This document shows, piece after piece, positions 12,774 through 52,083 of a DNA stretch of 64,000 bases. Every line of letters begins with the position of its first letter. Position 1 is the first letter of the stretch. Both the position numbers and the translations under genes were made by a program. Below the pieces are notes generated by a model. It did not search any database. It was not told the origin of the DNA and worked only from the letters and a program-made list of their open reading frames with translations. Source of the stretch: Caenorhabditis elegans (taxonomy: Eukaryota > Nematoda > Chromadorea > Rhabditida > Rhabditidae); assembly GCF_000002985.6 (NCBI RefSeq), contig NC_003279.8, positions 4,464,001-4,528,000 of the forward strand, in the 5' to 3' direction.

Positions 12774-12796
12774 CCCCCCCCCCCCCCCCCCCCCCC
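12774..12796. repeat. 23-nt poly-C (poly-G) tract
   Basis: Uninterrupted run of 23 C on the plus strand, therefore G23 on the minus strand, capable of forming a G-quadruplex. A shorter C14 run lies at 30853-30866. Confidence 0.95.
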
Positions 12797-13856
12797 ATCT
12801 CCCACCATTTTCCAGTATTTGCACATCTCATTTTGCCTCGGCCTATCAGTTCTTTTTATTAGTTTATACTTGATATCTTATTGCATTTTGATCCGGGATG
12901 GCCATTTCATTTAATCTGGAAATATTTCAGATTTTTGGGGTAAAGATACTGTTTCCCTTTTTCAAAAAAATTGGATGTATAAATGAATGCGGTCTTTGTG
13001 GGGGATAATTTATTCAAAATCCACTGGGAAACTGACCCCTTTTTCTAAATTTTTCATATTGTGGAAAACCGTGAAAGCGCGACTCACTGAGCCTTTTTTG
13101 CGAAAGTTTAGAGGTACCCCTGGTTTTACGGTATGTTCTGTGAAGTGTGAAAATTGGTAGAAATTTTTAAAAAAAGATTTTCGATTTTCCATTCTTTATC
13201 GATTTTGGTTGAAGAGGCGTCGTTGAGGCGCCCCCTTTACGCCTCGTAAAATCAAATACGCGGAAGTATGTATACCCTTGCCTACTCTAGAATTCGAGAG
13301 CTCACTTGCAAAGGCTTATCACTTGATTTTCTATCTCTTTCCATAATACATCATCAAATTCTTTGCAAATGCCACTTACAAAATCCATTCCATAATCCTT
13401 TTATACATATCAGTTTGTGATTATCAGTATTCTATTCGAAAGAAGAAGCCATTTTGCCTCGCCTTTTTCAGAGAGAGCTTCTTCTTCTTTTCCGCTTTTT
13501 TCCAGATATTCCTCTTTTTCTCTACATCATTTCGTTTTTTTTTCTTAGTCTTTTTTCCATTTTTTTTCATCCTTCTTTTCATCTTTAAATCGGTTTTATA
13601 TATATCATCAGGCAGTCAACTAAATTCACAAACTTTTTTATCCTGTTTTCAATTTTTGGTGGGAGACACGTAGGGAAGGAATAGACATAAAAACATGAAC
13701 ATTTTTGATGAGATCCAGGGCGATATAATTTTTTTCCATTTTTTTTGGAAATTGTTTTGACACATAAAATTGTCTGAGAGGTTTTAAATATTTCCACTTT
13801 GAATAAAGAATTTGCCAAAAGCCTCCCAGACTACTTTTAGAGGTGGTCTGCGTCAG

Positions 13857-14227
13857 GGCTGTGCGGCTGTCGGCTGTCGGCGTCAGCCGACAGCCGAAAA
13901 AAAAAAGTAACTCGGCTGTCGGCGCCAGCCGACAGCCGAAGTATTGGTTTTTTCGGCTGTTTAGAAAAATTTTACAAAAAAAAATTCTCTATAAAATTGT
14001 CCAAAATATGCTCCAATCAGAAGGTATTTCATATATTAAAGCTAAAAATAGTAGTTTTTGACCGTTTTTAAACGTATAATTGAAAAATTCTGCCTGTGAA
14101 AGGAAAAAAGCTGACAGCCGACAGCCGAAGAAAAATTGAAACTCGGCTGTCGGCGTCAGCCGACAGCCGACAAAATAAATAATTCGGCTGTCGGCGCCAG
14201 CCGAATTTTTCCACCAGCCGCACAGCC
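13857..14227. repeat. Palindromic MITE-like element with GGCTGTCGGC repeats
   Basis: The ends are perfect 13-bp inverted repeats (GGCTGTGCGGCTG at 13857-13869 and its complement at 14215-14227). Inside are four smaller palindromes of the form CGGCTGTCGGCG(T/C)CAGCCGACAGCCG, some partial. A 10-bp direct repeat TGGTCTGCGT lies just outside both ends (13844-13853 and 14229-14238), which looks like a target-site duplication offset by 1-3 bases. Confidence 0.8.
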
Positions 14228-16565
14228 TTGGTCTGCGTGACCGATAATTTTTGGCTCAATTTTTTTGAACTTGTGCGTAGATTTCCGTGTTTCATACGCA
14301 AACACCAATTAGGCCCTAAAAAGCGGGTAAAAATATTAGCGGAAGAGCATTTATATGTGGCCTAGAAATTAGCACGGCCGGCTTTTTATAACTGCCTACA
14401 ATTGTAGTGAGCTTCGAATTTAAAAAATTGCATAGCCGAGCTTTTAGAACTTCTTTTCAAATTTGCGCGTAGTTTTCTGTGTTTTGGACCCAACCTTATA
14501 GAACCTAGAATTTCTGCTAAAGTTACACCACTCTTCACAACATATCAATAATGTCGTGGAAATTGCAAAAAATTGAAATTTTGTCACACATTCATTAGAA
14601 TAATTTGATATTCTTCTCATATTTCTGCTACCCGCCTTCCTCTGAACCCGGAATTCAAACTTCAAAGATCAGAAATTCACGAAATTTCTCTGTTTCTTCT
14701 CTTATACCCAAATGTTTTCCATTGTTTTTTTACATTCATTCATTCGCAAAAAAAAATAAAAATTGACTCTGTTTGTTCTTCAAGCGAGGTTTTAGTGTTT
14801 TTCAATGCTTTTCTACTAAAATTTATGTACTTTTTTCTCTCCGTCTGGCCTGAAATGACTTTTCGCGGCGGTGAAGATTTATTTTCGCATCGATTTCGTG
14901 AATTTTAGTATTTCCAACAACTTTTCTGGTGCACAACTTTCTTCTAGGTCATCTTAATTTTTAGGCGTTGTCGAGGCCGTAGCCGCCAAAAACGTTAGGC
15001 CGCGCATGACGTCACATTCATCATTTTACTAATTTCAACAACTCATCCAAATCTTGTAGTTTCATGCTCATTGAGCACAGGAATTGACACTGAAAGCTGA
15101 GCACATTTCCGTTGCAATCCGACCTATTTGTATATGAGGCAATTACCGGAAACTCTCGAATTTACAACTATTCCCTCAATGTCTTTATTCATATTACCAA
15201 TCAAAAACTGTGACTTGCTTTTTCATTTTGCACTTTTTTCCCATACCTTTTTTTGAAAAGTTTTTCACTACTTTGGTGAGAGAAAAGCGTCACCTTGGGG
15301 ATTGCAATGAGTAGCGGAAGTGATTTTTTTCTTTTTTTTTCGTTTTGCAAAAAAATAAATGCACTCATTCAACTTTTTTGTCTAGAAAACTTTGAGGATT
15401 TATTTTTTGTGGTCTTACCTTTCAACTTTTGCTATGTGGCCTAAAAACGGAAAAAACTCGGCCATGAGTGAAAAATGAAGGGAAGATAGTTTCTATCTTT
15501 TCCAGGTGATCTCGAAAATGTGAACGTGGAATTCTGTCTGTGATTAAAAAAACCTGAAACGCCCTATACTGCTAACAGGTGTCGTGTACTCTGTGTGGAC
15601 AATCAACACTAAACTTTTTGAAAAAAATAAGGCAAAAATGGACAGTACTATGCATTTCACCAACATTATTTTGCCGAAGACTTTTCTGAAAAATATTTGA
15701 AGAATCATATAAAGGTTTTGATCTCCTTAAATCGCGGGAATTAAAACTTAGCACGATTTCTGGAGATCAAACCGCAAGAGACGCCTACAACGTTTGATCT
15801 CCGAAAATCGCGGCTGAAAGTTCCTTAGAGCGCATATTCTCTATGCTTTCTCAATTTTCGGCGGCAATTCAAATTGTTTGACGACGGATTCATAGATAAC
15901 ATGTGTCGCAAGCGTGCTCTATCGATAAAACAATAAAATTGGATACTTGAGTCTATGAAAAAGAGAAAGAGAGAGAGAGACGTCTTTATTTCTTTTATAT
16001 ATGTTCCCCTCGATTCATTTTCTTTTTCTTCGTATTCACAGCAGTTTTTTCTTCAGGCATTCCCAGTTTTTTTCCAGCTCTCTCTCATCATAATCTTAAA
16101 TTTTATTTTTTCAGTTAGTACTAATGAAGAAACACGATTCCTTTTCAAAATAAATCTGTCATTTCAAGATCAGCTTGACTTATTTACGTCAACGTCCATG
16201 AAAAGTGGCATGTAGTAGACTTTCGAGGAAAGAAAAAAGTCTGAATTGAATCAAATTGCTTCCTTTTTTGAGATGTCTTTTTGTTTTTGTTGTAGCTTTT
16301 TCTTGGAATTTTTCTGGAAATTTTTCTGGTTCAGCTAAAAATTTGGAACAATCCATAGTTCCAATTTAAAATTTCAATTTTTCGAGAAATTTAGATCATA
16401 GTTGTAGGCAATTTTTAAATAAACATACCTTTTAAAAAATATTTGGAAACAACTTCTTTTTAGTAAAAATTCAAATTTATCAGTGGCGAAAAATAAATAA
16501 TCGTCAAAAAATATTTTTGTTCAACAATTTTTTAAATTTATAAGCTTTACCCGAATTTTGCGATT

Positions 16566-16650
16566 TTTGCGCCAGAAGTACGGTACCCGGTCTCACCACG
16601 AGAATGTTTTCTTAAATAAAAACGAGTGTGCGCCTTTGAAGATTACTTTA
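16566..16650. repeat. Half copy of the GGTCTCGACACGA palindromic family
   Basis: Contains ACGGTACCCGGTCTCACCACGA followed by GTGTGCGCCTTTGAAG, matching one arm of the complete element at 47783-47991. Other half copies are near 23865, 35316 and 37998. Confidence 0.65.
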
Positions 16651-17237
16651 ATTTCTAACTTAATTGATGTGCTATTTGTATTGATCGTTTTTTGTAAAAA
16701 AATAAATGTACTATTAAAAACTGAAATTTCGGAAAAATGTAAAAAAAAAGGCGGGGAAAGCTTCATCCTTTTTTCGGATTTTGTATTCTCTGATTTTTTT
16801 ATTTTACAGATAATAATGGTTTATTCCTTTTTTTAAAATAGTTTTTGAGCAAATAAATAATTCAAAAAAATTTGAGTCTCCCGGAATCTCCACCTAAATA
16901 TAAATTCTCGAGTTCGTCTTCCCCGAGTTTTGAAATCCCTGACCGACTCCTCACAAAAATTTCAAAAATGAAAATGCGCTCTATTGATAATACAGCGCCA
17001 GATTGAATTTTTAATTTTTCTCGTTGCAAATTTTTGCAAAAGCCTTAATATTTTTATCAGTTTTTTGTCACTTTCTCTTTTTCTTCTCTTTTCTTATCAG
17101 ATTCCCCTTCCTTGTCCATCATTTTTGTTGTTCACGTCTTGAATATGTGTATTTTGAAACTGAAACCAAAGAATTTCACCGTTCAAATTAGAATTTTTTT
17201 CAGAAAATTAATAATGGAATGGTGAGATGAGTGCGAA

Positions 17238-44207
<26,970 letters not shown>

Positions 44208-44540
44208 TAGTTCTACATTCATTATCATCTACTACTTATTATATATAATTTTATTATATGGTTTCACTTTTTTTTGTTTAAATTTCGCTGCTTCACAATC
44301 ACCACCACCTTCTTCTTGTTCTAGCGGGTTCATCTTCTTATATGTGTATCAGGTATTCCACAAAACAATTCATGTTCTTTTTTTTCTTTCGTCTGAAATT
44401 TGTTTTATTAGCGTTTCATTTTCTCCCTTTTTCTGCTGCTGCTGCTGCGTCTCGCATAGAAAATCAACTGTTAGAAGAGAGAGAGAGTAAGTACAAGTCA
44501 CAGGGAATTCGAAGATTTTGTGTGGAAATCCATGGAAATT

Positions 44541-44606
44541 GTACAGTGGCGCCAGGACGGGCTCTGGCTGGGTAACCATCTCCATCTCGTCCTGGTGCCA
44601 CTGTAC
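44541..44606 (+). ncRNA. miRNA-like hairpin (candidate)
   Basis: The 66-nt segment folds into one stem. GTACAGTGGCGCCAGGACG (44541-44559) pairs with CGTCCTGGTGCCACTGTAC (44588-44606) over 19 pairs with a single G-U. The stem continues inward with G-U, G-C, T-A, G-U, G-C, T-A, G-C and G-C pairs broken by small symmetric mismatches, to a four-base loop GTAA (44572-44575). Size, symmetry and small loop fit a microRNA precursor. It lies 334 bases past the gcy-28 stop, so it could be processed from the 3' UTR or be its own gene. The reverse strand folds equally well. It may instead be a small inverted repeat without RNA function. Confidence 0.5.
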
Positions 44607-44939
44607 TACCACCCATTTGTTTTTTTGGTCAAACATTCCATTTCAACATTTTCTAGATCTGTTTTATCTAATTTTCCGGTTTTTTTTGCTCTTTTTTTGT
44701 TGCTAAAAACACCAAAAATCTATCCGTTTTCTCTCGTTTTTTTTCGTCTCACTGAAAAAATTTGATCGACTCACCCACTTTTTTTTGTCGCCCATTGTGT
44801 TCTGTTTCCCGTGAGAAAATCATCGGTTGCCATTTTCTGTTTTTTTTTCTTCCATTTTTCCAACTTTTTTCCCCTTCCCCCAAACATTGTTTCTTTCCCA
44901 CCTCAAATTTCCAATTGATTCGATAAATTTTATCGATTT

Positions 44940-44945
44940 TTTATT
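44940..44945 (-). terminator. Poly(A) signal AATAAA for mrpl-19
   Basis: TTTATT on the plus strand, 105 bases beyond the mrpl-19 stop codon. Confidence 0.6.
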
Positions 44946-45049
44946 CTTGAAACAAATTACAATATAGAAAAAACAAGATTTATCGAAACTGGAGGAACAA
45001 GCAACTTACTAATCCTAAAAAAAACATCATTTAGTTATAACAAAAATAA

Positions 45050-47124
45050 TTATTTATAAGCTGCTGCACTTTTTAGAATTCGTCGACGAGTCAAACCGGC
45101 AGCGTGGCGTTCCTTCTCGAACCTGGAAAATTTTGTTTTTATTGAATCGCGAAATAGCATGCGCCTTCAAGGGTTACTGTAGTTGCCAACAATTCGTTGT
45201 CGCAGAAATAATCCATATTTTGGTTTTTTTACCGGTATTTAAACGAAAAATTGTATAAAAAATATATTCTACAAATTTTTCATATGAAACAATTTATTAA
45301 AACTTTTTTTTTGCAACTTTAATATTTGGTTTGTGTTGAAAACTACAGTACTCTTTCAACGCTCAACGCAGTTTTTGATCAAGTTTTTTTTGAAATTTTA
45401 GTTTTAAAAAATAATTTGAAAAGAGATTTGGATTTGCTGTTCAATTTTTCAAATTTCCAAAAAAAACGAACTTTTGCATTTGTTTCTGTACAAACACCTC
45501 CTGTTCTTTTGTAGATGATGTTCTGTAGTCAGCAATGAGATCATATTTCTCATAATCATTGACAATCGTCTTATGAAGCTTTCGTTTGAACCACGGAGTC
45601 GCTTGAGTCCACGTGTCTTCAATTCCACGTACACTTGCAACTTCCCAGCGACGTGTCCATGGTGGAGTCTTTAGTTTTACCTGCAAACAAAAATAATGAA
45701 AATTGATTTAATTTAGATTTCGTTTTGAATGTATATCAAATTTCTTAATTGAACTGGAAAAAACGGTGCATTCTTAGTGCATTATTGTATTAAAATGTAG
45801 TTTTAAAAAATTGATGTTCACATTTTCCGGAGAAATTTCAAAAAATGTGCAATTTCATTATGAATTTGGAAACAAAATCAGCTAAAAGTGATTAAAATTA
45901 TTATTTTTTTGTTTTTCTGGAATTTTTAGACACAAGTTTAAAAAATGGCAAAACTTTGAGTTTTTCTTCTCGTCGATCTTTTTTGAGTGTAAAAGTTATA
46001 AAAAATTCAAAAATTTTTTAGAAAGTTTAAAGAAAACTCGAATTCGCATTTTTTAAAAGATTTTCAACAAGAAATTCAAAACTCTAGTTTTAATTTGTAA
46101 AAAACCGTGAAATTTTTTTTTGAGTTTTGATTTTTTGAAAATTGGAAAAGTAAAAAAATACCGAATATAATTGAAAAAAAAATAATTAAAATTTTTTAGC
46201 AGTTATATTCGGTATATTGAAGCAGTATTCTATTAAAAATTTTGTTTTCTTCAATAATTTACAGAAATTTGAAAAAAAAATACAGTTTGTTAAATTTTTG
46301 CAATTTTTAAATTTTTTTTTAATTTTGAATATCCGCAAAAATGGCTTGTTTTTTCTCTTTAAAATCCTTACTTTACACTCATTAACTGGAATAGGGGTTC
46401 CTGCTGGATGTGCCTGTGGTTCCATATGAAAATCAAAAGTGGAATATTCTGGAAGAGCATCAACCAAATAGCTCAAATCGTTATCAAGACGTTTTTCCAG
46501 TTTCAGAGTTTCAATTTTCTTGATTGTTGGATTGTAAAGATCGTAGACAACTTCCACTCCTGAAAAATTAAAAGGTTAAATTATTTTCTCAGAAGAAATC
46601 CTCAAAAATATGAAATTCACCAATATTTTCGATAGTATTTCTAAGCGTAAATTGATGGAGAAGTCCTTCTTTTTCGCGACGAATACAAATTCCAACAAAT
46701 CGATGTTCTTTGGATCCCAGATTTTTGTCAGAAGACGTGACGGCAACAATTGAGCCTGAAAAATGAATATTTCTAGAAGGAAATTAAAATTCAAACGACT
46801 AACCAACATAAAACTCTGGAATATCGATATTCATTCGTCTCTCCAGCATATCTTGCCGCTCAAGTTCCTCTTTCAGCGCATTCCGACGATTCCAGACAGG
46901 GGATTGGAGAAAGTCTGGGTAGATTTCTCTGAAACAGGAATATATGCATTTGGGTACAATAAAACATAGCAAATTATGCTTTCTTACGGAAAAGCTGGAA
47001 TTAAACCGGCGATTTCTTCTCGGGATGTCTTTTTCGTGACCGGTGCCGCTCTTGTTGGTTCTGATTTACAGGAGAAATATCGAACGGGAAGCTTGACGAC
47101 CTCGCGTGCAGCAGGGCGGAACAT
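45050..47124 (-). CDS. mrpl-19: Mitochondrial large-subunit ribosomal protein L19 (bL19m)
   Basis: Six exons, in coding order 46988-47124, 46804-46928, 46621-46755, 46372-46559, 45496-45680 and 45050-45122. Phases match at every junction and the frame closes at 280 residues. ATG 47124 lies directly behind an attttag acceptor. A basic N-terminus with few acidic residues ([17 protein letters not shown]) fits a mitochondrial presequence. Family landmarks are [33 protein letters not shown], then [39 protein letters not shown], and [12 protein letters not shown] near the end. It binds at the 39S subunit surface in mitochondrial translation. The penultimate donor is the non-canonical-looking GT|gtttgt, chosen because only it keeps the final exon ([16 protein letters not shown]) in frame. 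The gene symbol is inferred from the family. Confidence 0.9.
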
Positions 47125-47608
47125 ATCTAAAATTTTATAAAAATATAATTTCAGTGAAAATGTAAGAAAAACACTGGGAAAGTTATTTTAAATTGATTAA
47201 AAAAGAAACATTTTCCAAAAAAAAAGTAAAAATCTTAGTCTGCAGGTTGACGTGATGGTGCTTGCGGACTTGTACACCGTACTCGGCAGAAATAATTATT
47301 TAATATTATTTAATCAAATAAGGTTTTTTTCCTCAAAATGTCATAGTTTCTGCTATATTCAAACGAAAAAAGATAAATTCGTTGATTTTATCGAAGAACG
47401 AGTGAAAATTGCTCTTTAAAACCCCAAAAACATAGTAAATGGTGTAAAAAATTCAATTTATTGGCATTGAAAGTGAAAACCCGAGCAAGTATTGAGCAAA
47501 TGCCGGCAATTTAAACAATATATTATATACACGTGCAATTTCCCGTGTACACAACCCGCGTGTGCACATTTGGAATAAGATTAATATAATGAACAATTTT
47601 TTAAAAGT
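47125..47608. other. Short gap between rnf-145-like gene and mrpl-19
   Basis: 484 bp between the stop of the upstream minus-strand gene and the mrpl-19 ATG. A minus-strand AATAAA (plus TTTATT at about 47457) could end the upstream mRNA, leaving about 310 bp to the mrpl-19 acceptor. Confidence 0.5.
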
Positions 47609-50600
47609 TTAATTATTATTTTCTTCCTCTATGACCAACTCCTCCGAACCAGCATCCGAATCACTCTCGTAGGCGTCACTGCAAAAATAAAAACTTGTTT
47701 AAGGAAAAGTTTTCTCAAGACAGGTGGAGTTTGAAGAAAAAAATATTGCTCAGATGCAAAACTTTGCAATTTTGACGAAAAATACGATACCCGGTCTCGA
47801 CACGACAGAATATTATTGAATGGAAAATAGTGTGTGTGCCTTTAAAAAGTACAGTAACATAACTTTTTTTGATTTTTCATAGTTTTTTAAAACCATTTAC
47901 AAACCAGAAAAAAATCGAAGAATATTGCGACTACAGTACTCCTTAAAGGCGCACTCTCTTTCCAATGGTCGTGTCGAGACCGGCTACCGTATGAATACGC
48001 TGAATTAAATCCAACACCTACTTATCAACGAGAAGAGGCCACATATCTCTTGCCCCATGAATCCTTTGCTCATTTCGATTTCGAGTTTCACGTTCCGCAC
48101 GGAAACCGAATAGATCATCCCAATCAAACATATCTCCGGGAGCTCTCTCCGCATTTGGTGCCTGAAATTCGACAATATGATTGGGTCTCCCATCTCGACT
48201 AAATACCTCTGGCTGTTCTTCAGGATTCTCTGGATTCTCTTCGACTGCAGCACCTTCTTCGTTCTGTTGTACTTCGTTCAATGTGCCCGAGGATGATGAT
48301 TTACTGTCGAAATCATCCTCTTTCATGTACGTGTAGCACAGTGGGCAGACCATCTTGACAGCAAGCCATTTCCGAAGACAAGGTCCATGGAAATAATGTT
48401 TGCACGGCGTGATTCGGGCTTCTTCTTTCATTTCGATAAAGCAAATCGCGCAAACATCTTCTCTTTCTGAACAATAGAAAGTTGAAATATTATAAGAACG
48501 CAGAAAAATGTGCCCCTTTTGAAATTGAGATGCAAGCGCGCTCCACGACCAAGTGAAATCACTCCGCCCCCAAACGTTGGGTCTCGGTAGGTATTGGCGG
48601 CGAAATTATAAATGCAAACGTTTTCAATTGTTTTTAGTTTTTTCTTGTTTTGTTTTCTATGGTTTTTAATGATTTTTATGCGAAAAATCCTTATTCACTA
48701 CAATTCATAAGAATTTCAAAAATATTATTTCGGCTTCAAAACAATGCAAAAAAATGCTTGAAAATTGTCAAAAAATTAAAATTAACGTTTGAATCCATGG
48801 TTTTGAAAAAAAAAACTTTTTGGAGTCGATATATCGAACTCGAGGCCATCAGGGACTGAGCTGTGGAACACCCGGCTCAATCCTTTTAACAGGCCTCGGT
48901 GGAACCGCAAAAATTACCATTTAAGCCTAGGCCTGAAAAGCTTACAAAATCCCATTAATACTTACCTCTAAGTTGAACAACGTCCGCTTTTGAAAGTCGA
49001 TTTATATTCTTGACTGCAGCATTTCTGTTTTTGATAAAGCTCACAGTGTGCTCCAATCTGTGAAAAAACTTTGGGTAAATTAGATATTGAATTTTGAAAA
49101 AAACCTCTTATAAATGTTGACAATGACATGGAACAACAATATGGCAAATGTGGCAAAACTGAAACCAACTTTCACGACTTGCATACAACCAAATACCATG
49201 ACAACTTTTGCGGCGAGCAACTCGATTCCTTTATTGGCACAGTCAATGTAATAAGTTAAATCATCAATTCCTTCCCATGGCTCTTCGGATTTTGTCTGGA
49301 AATTATTCATAATTTTTTAAAATCTTTATTGTCTAGATTTTCTAACCTACCTCCACAATTAACACGATATACTTTAGAATGACACCAATTGCACGAGCGG
49401 TGACCGTCGCACTGTTAGCTATGATAATAGCAGTATAGATATCAATTGGAAGAAGTGCCAACATGGTTTTTGTGGTGAAGAATGGAATAACTACCAGTAA
49501 TAGAGCAATACAAATGCATCTAGCATGTCTGGCTCTTGAGGCAGTTGGTGAGGATGGAAGATTCAGAAGAACGACTTCTATAATCTCGAAAAGTGACTGA
49601 AGGAGGGCAGAGATGACGATGTAGAGAACGAGTGCAAGGAGAATCGTTTTCTGTTCAACTTGCATTCCGAGGAATCCTGTTTGAATGCACAATATCACAA
49701 CTGAGACTGCTTCGGTGTATCTGAAAAGTATTCATATAGTTAGTTGTAGGAGCGATTTGAAGTTTATTATTTTCTATCTGTCTCGGAGGTGACCTTACCT
49801 TTTAGAAATGTGATTTTTAAAGGTGAAATAGCGCCAGTAGGAATATTGTTAAAAACCACATGCCCAAATGATCAAATTAGTAAAACTTTTCAAAAGTTTT
49901 TTTGAAATATTTTTATTTACACTCACTAGTCAGTTTTTGTCGCTATATCTCGGCTCATTTTGTAGATATTAAAAAAGATCAACTACAAAGATATAGAAAA
50001 AGAAATAAGAAAGGTTTTGCCAATTGGAAATTTTTGTATAAAACAAGCCACAACTGATATATAAGCTGTTAAAGTTGAACGATTGCGCAAACCTTGGTAG
50101 ATGTTGGCTTCGCATTTTTTGGATAGATTCTCAAAATTTTGTAACCCAAAAATTGCAATTAATAAAGTAATGATACTGCTTAGTGCCTTGAGTTAAAAGT
50201 TTTTAAAAAAAGAACGAAAGCTTAGACGTAGGCACTATTGTGCCTGGACCTAATTTCATACCTACCCAGAATGTGCAAGTACATGTCCATGACTTCTCGT
50301 TCCCCCAGTGATCAACTTCGTCAAATCTGCAATCCATTTACACACGTATGAAACTGAAACAGCGAGAGCCGCCAAAGTAATCGGAGTATTTGTTGTCTCT
50401 GCAACACCAGTCAAAAGAATTCGACCAACTTCTGACCATGTACGTCCCTGAAAGATTTTATTGTACAATTCATTGAAAAGACAATTTGAGTTACCTTATC
50501 AATAAGTTCAACATAAAGAACCATCAAGAACATGGTGATCCACGTGAAAGTGAGCAACTCTAGAATTCGAAGTTTTCTCCACAAAACTGCAACTCCATCA

Positions 50601-52056
50601 GCCAATCCATGAACCATAAACACTGCTTTGATCTGTCTGAGAGCAGTTTTCGTTGACTTTATCAGAGATGGTGCACGATACAACATGTACGTGGCAATGA
50701 AGATCATGGTACCAGTACAAGCATAGTTATGGGCTGAAAATTAGTCAGTCTTTTCCATATTCAGAATCGGAAAATAAACATGAATTTACCATTTTTGAGT
50801 TTATCCATTGGACATCCACACATTCTTGCAACAATCGGAAGCGCAAAAACTGGCAAGGCAACTCGCCACGGCTCACCGTCTACTTCGAGCAACATGGACT
50901 GAAGCACTACTAGGAGCATCTGAAATCCCATTGGCTTAATCAAAAGAGTGGAAAGCTGGAACTATGAGGCAATTTTTGTTTGTAACCAATAATTGTAAAC
51001 CCGAAGATTTTGGAAAATCCAGCCAGATAAAAATTTTTAGTTAAAAACTTGCAGTGACAATTCTGAAAACATACCTGAGCCAAAAAGTGAAAACCATGTC
51101 GTTCCAATTTGATAAGACCATCCAATTTCAACTCTTCCTCTCCAGTTTTCATTTCCAAATCCACATAGATTGCAGAGAGTTTGTATGCAACTCCAAAAAG
51201 GAATACCGACAGAAAATGAGAATACATTCGAATGAGACGGCTTAGTGGAAGTGTTAGAAACATCAAACTAATGAAGATCACTGAAAAATTGGAAAATTTT
51301 GGTATGAGAAGGTTGGGTATATGAGAGATATTGGAAAACGTTAAAAATTACCGCAAAAAATAACCAAACTTTTTTTTTTTGGATTTGGACATTTGATAAT
51401 TCGCCAAAATGTTCACTGAAATTTTGAAAAATCCAGAGTGTTTTAGAGAGAATTCTACTAAAAAATAATTGGTTTTTTTGGCTCTTTCAAATATATTTTG
51501 ACAGAACCACTCTAGAACACTGATGTTCTAAACTTTAAGCTTTGAAGAGCTTTTTGCAAATACTGAACTAAAACAAAATAAAAACTGCAACATCAAAAAA
51601 CATACCAAAATAACTCAAAATGATTGCGGCGTGATGATCAAAATTCCGTCGATGCACGAAATCCAGCATAGTTGGAATGTCAAAATATGAAAGTGGAGTT
51701 TGTTTCATCATATCATCAGAAATATCTTCAAATGAGAATCCTTGATATCTCCAAAGTAATTCAATGAATAAGAGTCCCGGTAGGCGTAGGCCCGTCTCCA
51801 ATACCATTATTGACATTTCCTTGATTTTCTGGAAAATTGTTACATTTTTTTCTCAAACGATTTTAAATTTTTATTTAAAATTTTCCGAAGTGTTCCTATT
51901 TTAAGGTACTTTTTGAAATTGAAATCTTACTTTAAAACCAGTATCCATTTGTGCCACACCAAGACGTACAGATTCTTCAGTCATTTCCGTAATACTCATA
52001 TGTCTTCTCCGTATATTCTGCATCAAACCACCCACATTCTCCATCACTCCCTCCAT
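47609..52056 (-). CDS. rnf-145: Multi-membrane RING-H2 ubiquitin ligase, RNF145/TRC8 type
   Basis: Eleven exons in coding order: 51931-52056, 51606-51828, 51075-51280, 50790-50955, 50495-50733, 50266-50447, 49351-49720, 49105-49295, 48966-49057, 48022-48466 and 47609-47678. All phases agree, giving 769 residues. After a polar N-terminus come many hydrophobic spans (LRLPGLLFIELLWRY, VIFISLMFLTLPLSRLI, MLLVVLQSMLLEV and others), as in the TRC8/RNF145 family of ER sterol-linked E3 ligases. The RING-H2 reads CAICFIEM, PCKHYFHGPC and KMVCPLC, giving eight zinc ligands. The tail is acidic and ends DAYESDSDAGSEELVIEEE. Vertebrate RNF145 acts on HMG-CoA reductase and ADIPOR2; that role is not shown here. 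ATG 52056 is preceded by an in-frame open stretch back to an attttcag acceptor at 52084. The symbol comes from memory of C. elegans naming. Confidence 0.87.
47783..47991. repeat. Complete palindromic element, GGTCTCGACACGA family
   Basis: Ends ACGATACCCGGTCTCGACAC and its inverted near-copy (GTGTCGAGACCGGCTACCGT) frame inner inverted words GTGTGCCTTTAAAAAGTACAGTA and TACTCCTTAAAGGCGCAC. It sits inside the last intron of the RING ligase gene. Half copies occur near 16566, 23865, 35316, 37998 and 45150. Confidence 0.8.
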
Positions 52057-52083
52057 TCTTAGTTGTTTGACGGAATTTTTGCG

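Larger units (their letters stand above)
7839..17203. other. 9.4 kb without a supported gene; upstream region of gcy-28 module A
   Basis: Mostly AT-rich sequence with pyrimidine-rich patches (11055-11465, 13440-13570). It holds the palindromic elements listed separately at 12244, 13857 and 16566, a 23-C tract at 12774, and CCAAT-containing segments near 10070 and 10940. Open frames here are low complexity. The right part probably includes the promoter of the first gcy-28 head. Confidence 0.5.
44208..45049. other. Region between convergent gcy-28 and mrpl-19
   Basis: Contains the 3' ends of both genes. It is pyrimidine-rich on the plus strand and carries a compact hairpin at 44541-44606. A minus-strand AATAAA at 44940-44945 serves mrpl-19. 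The gcy-28 3' UTR may extend over the hairpin. Confidence 0.6.
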
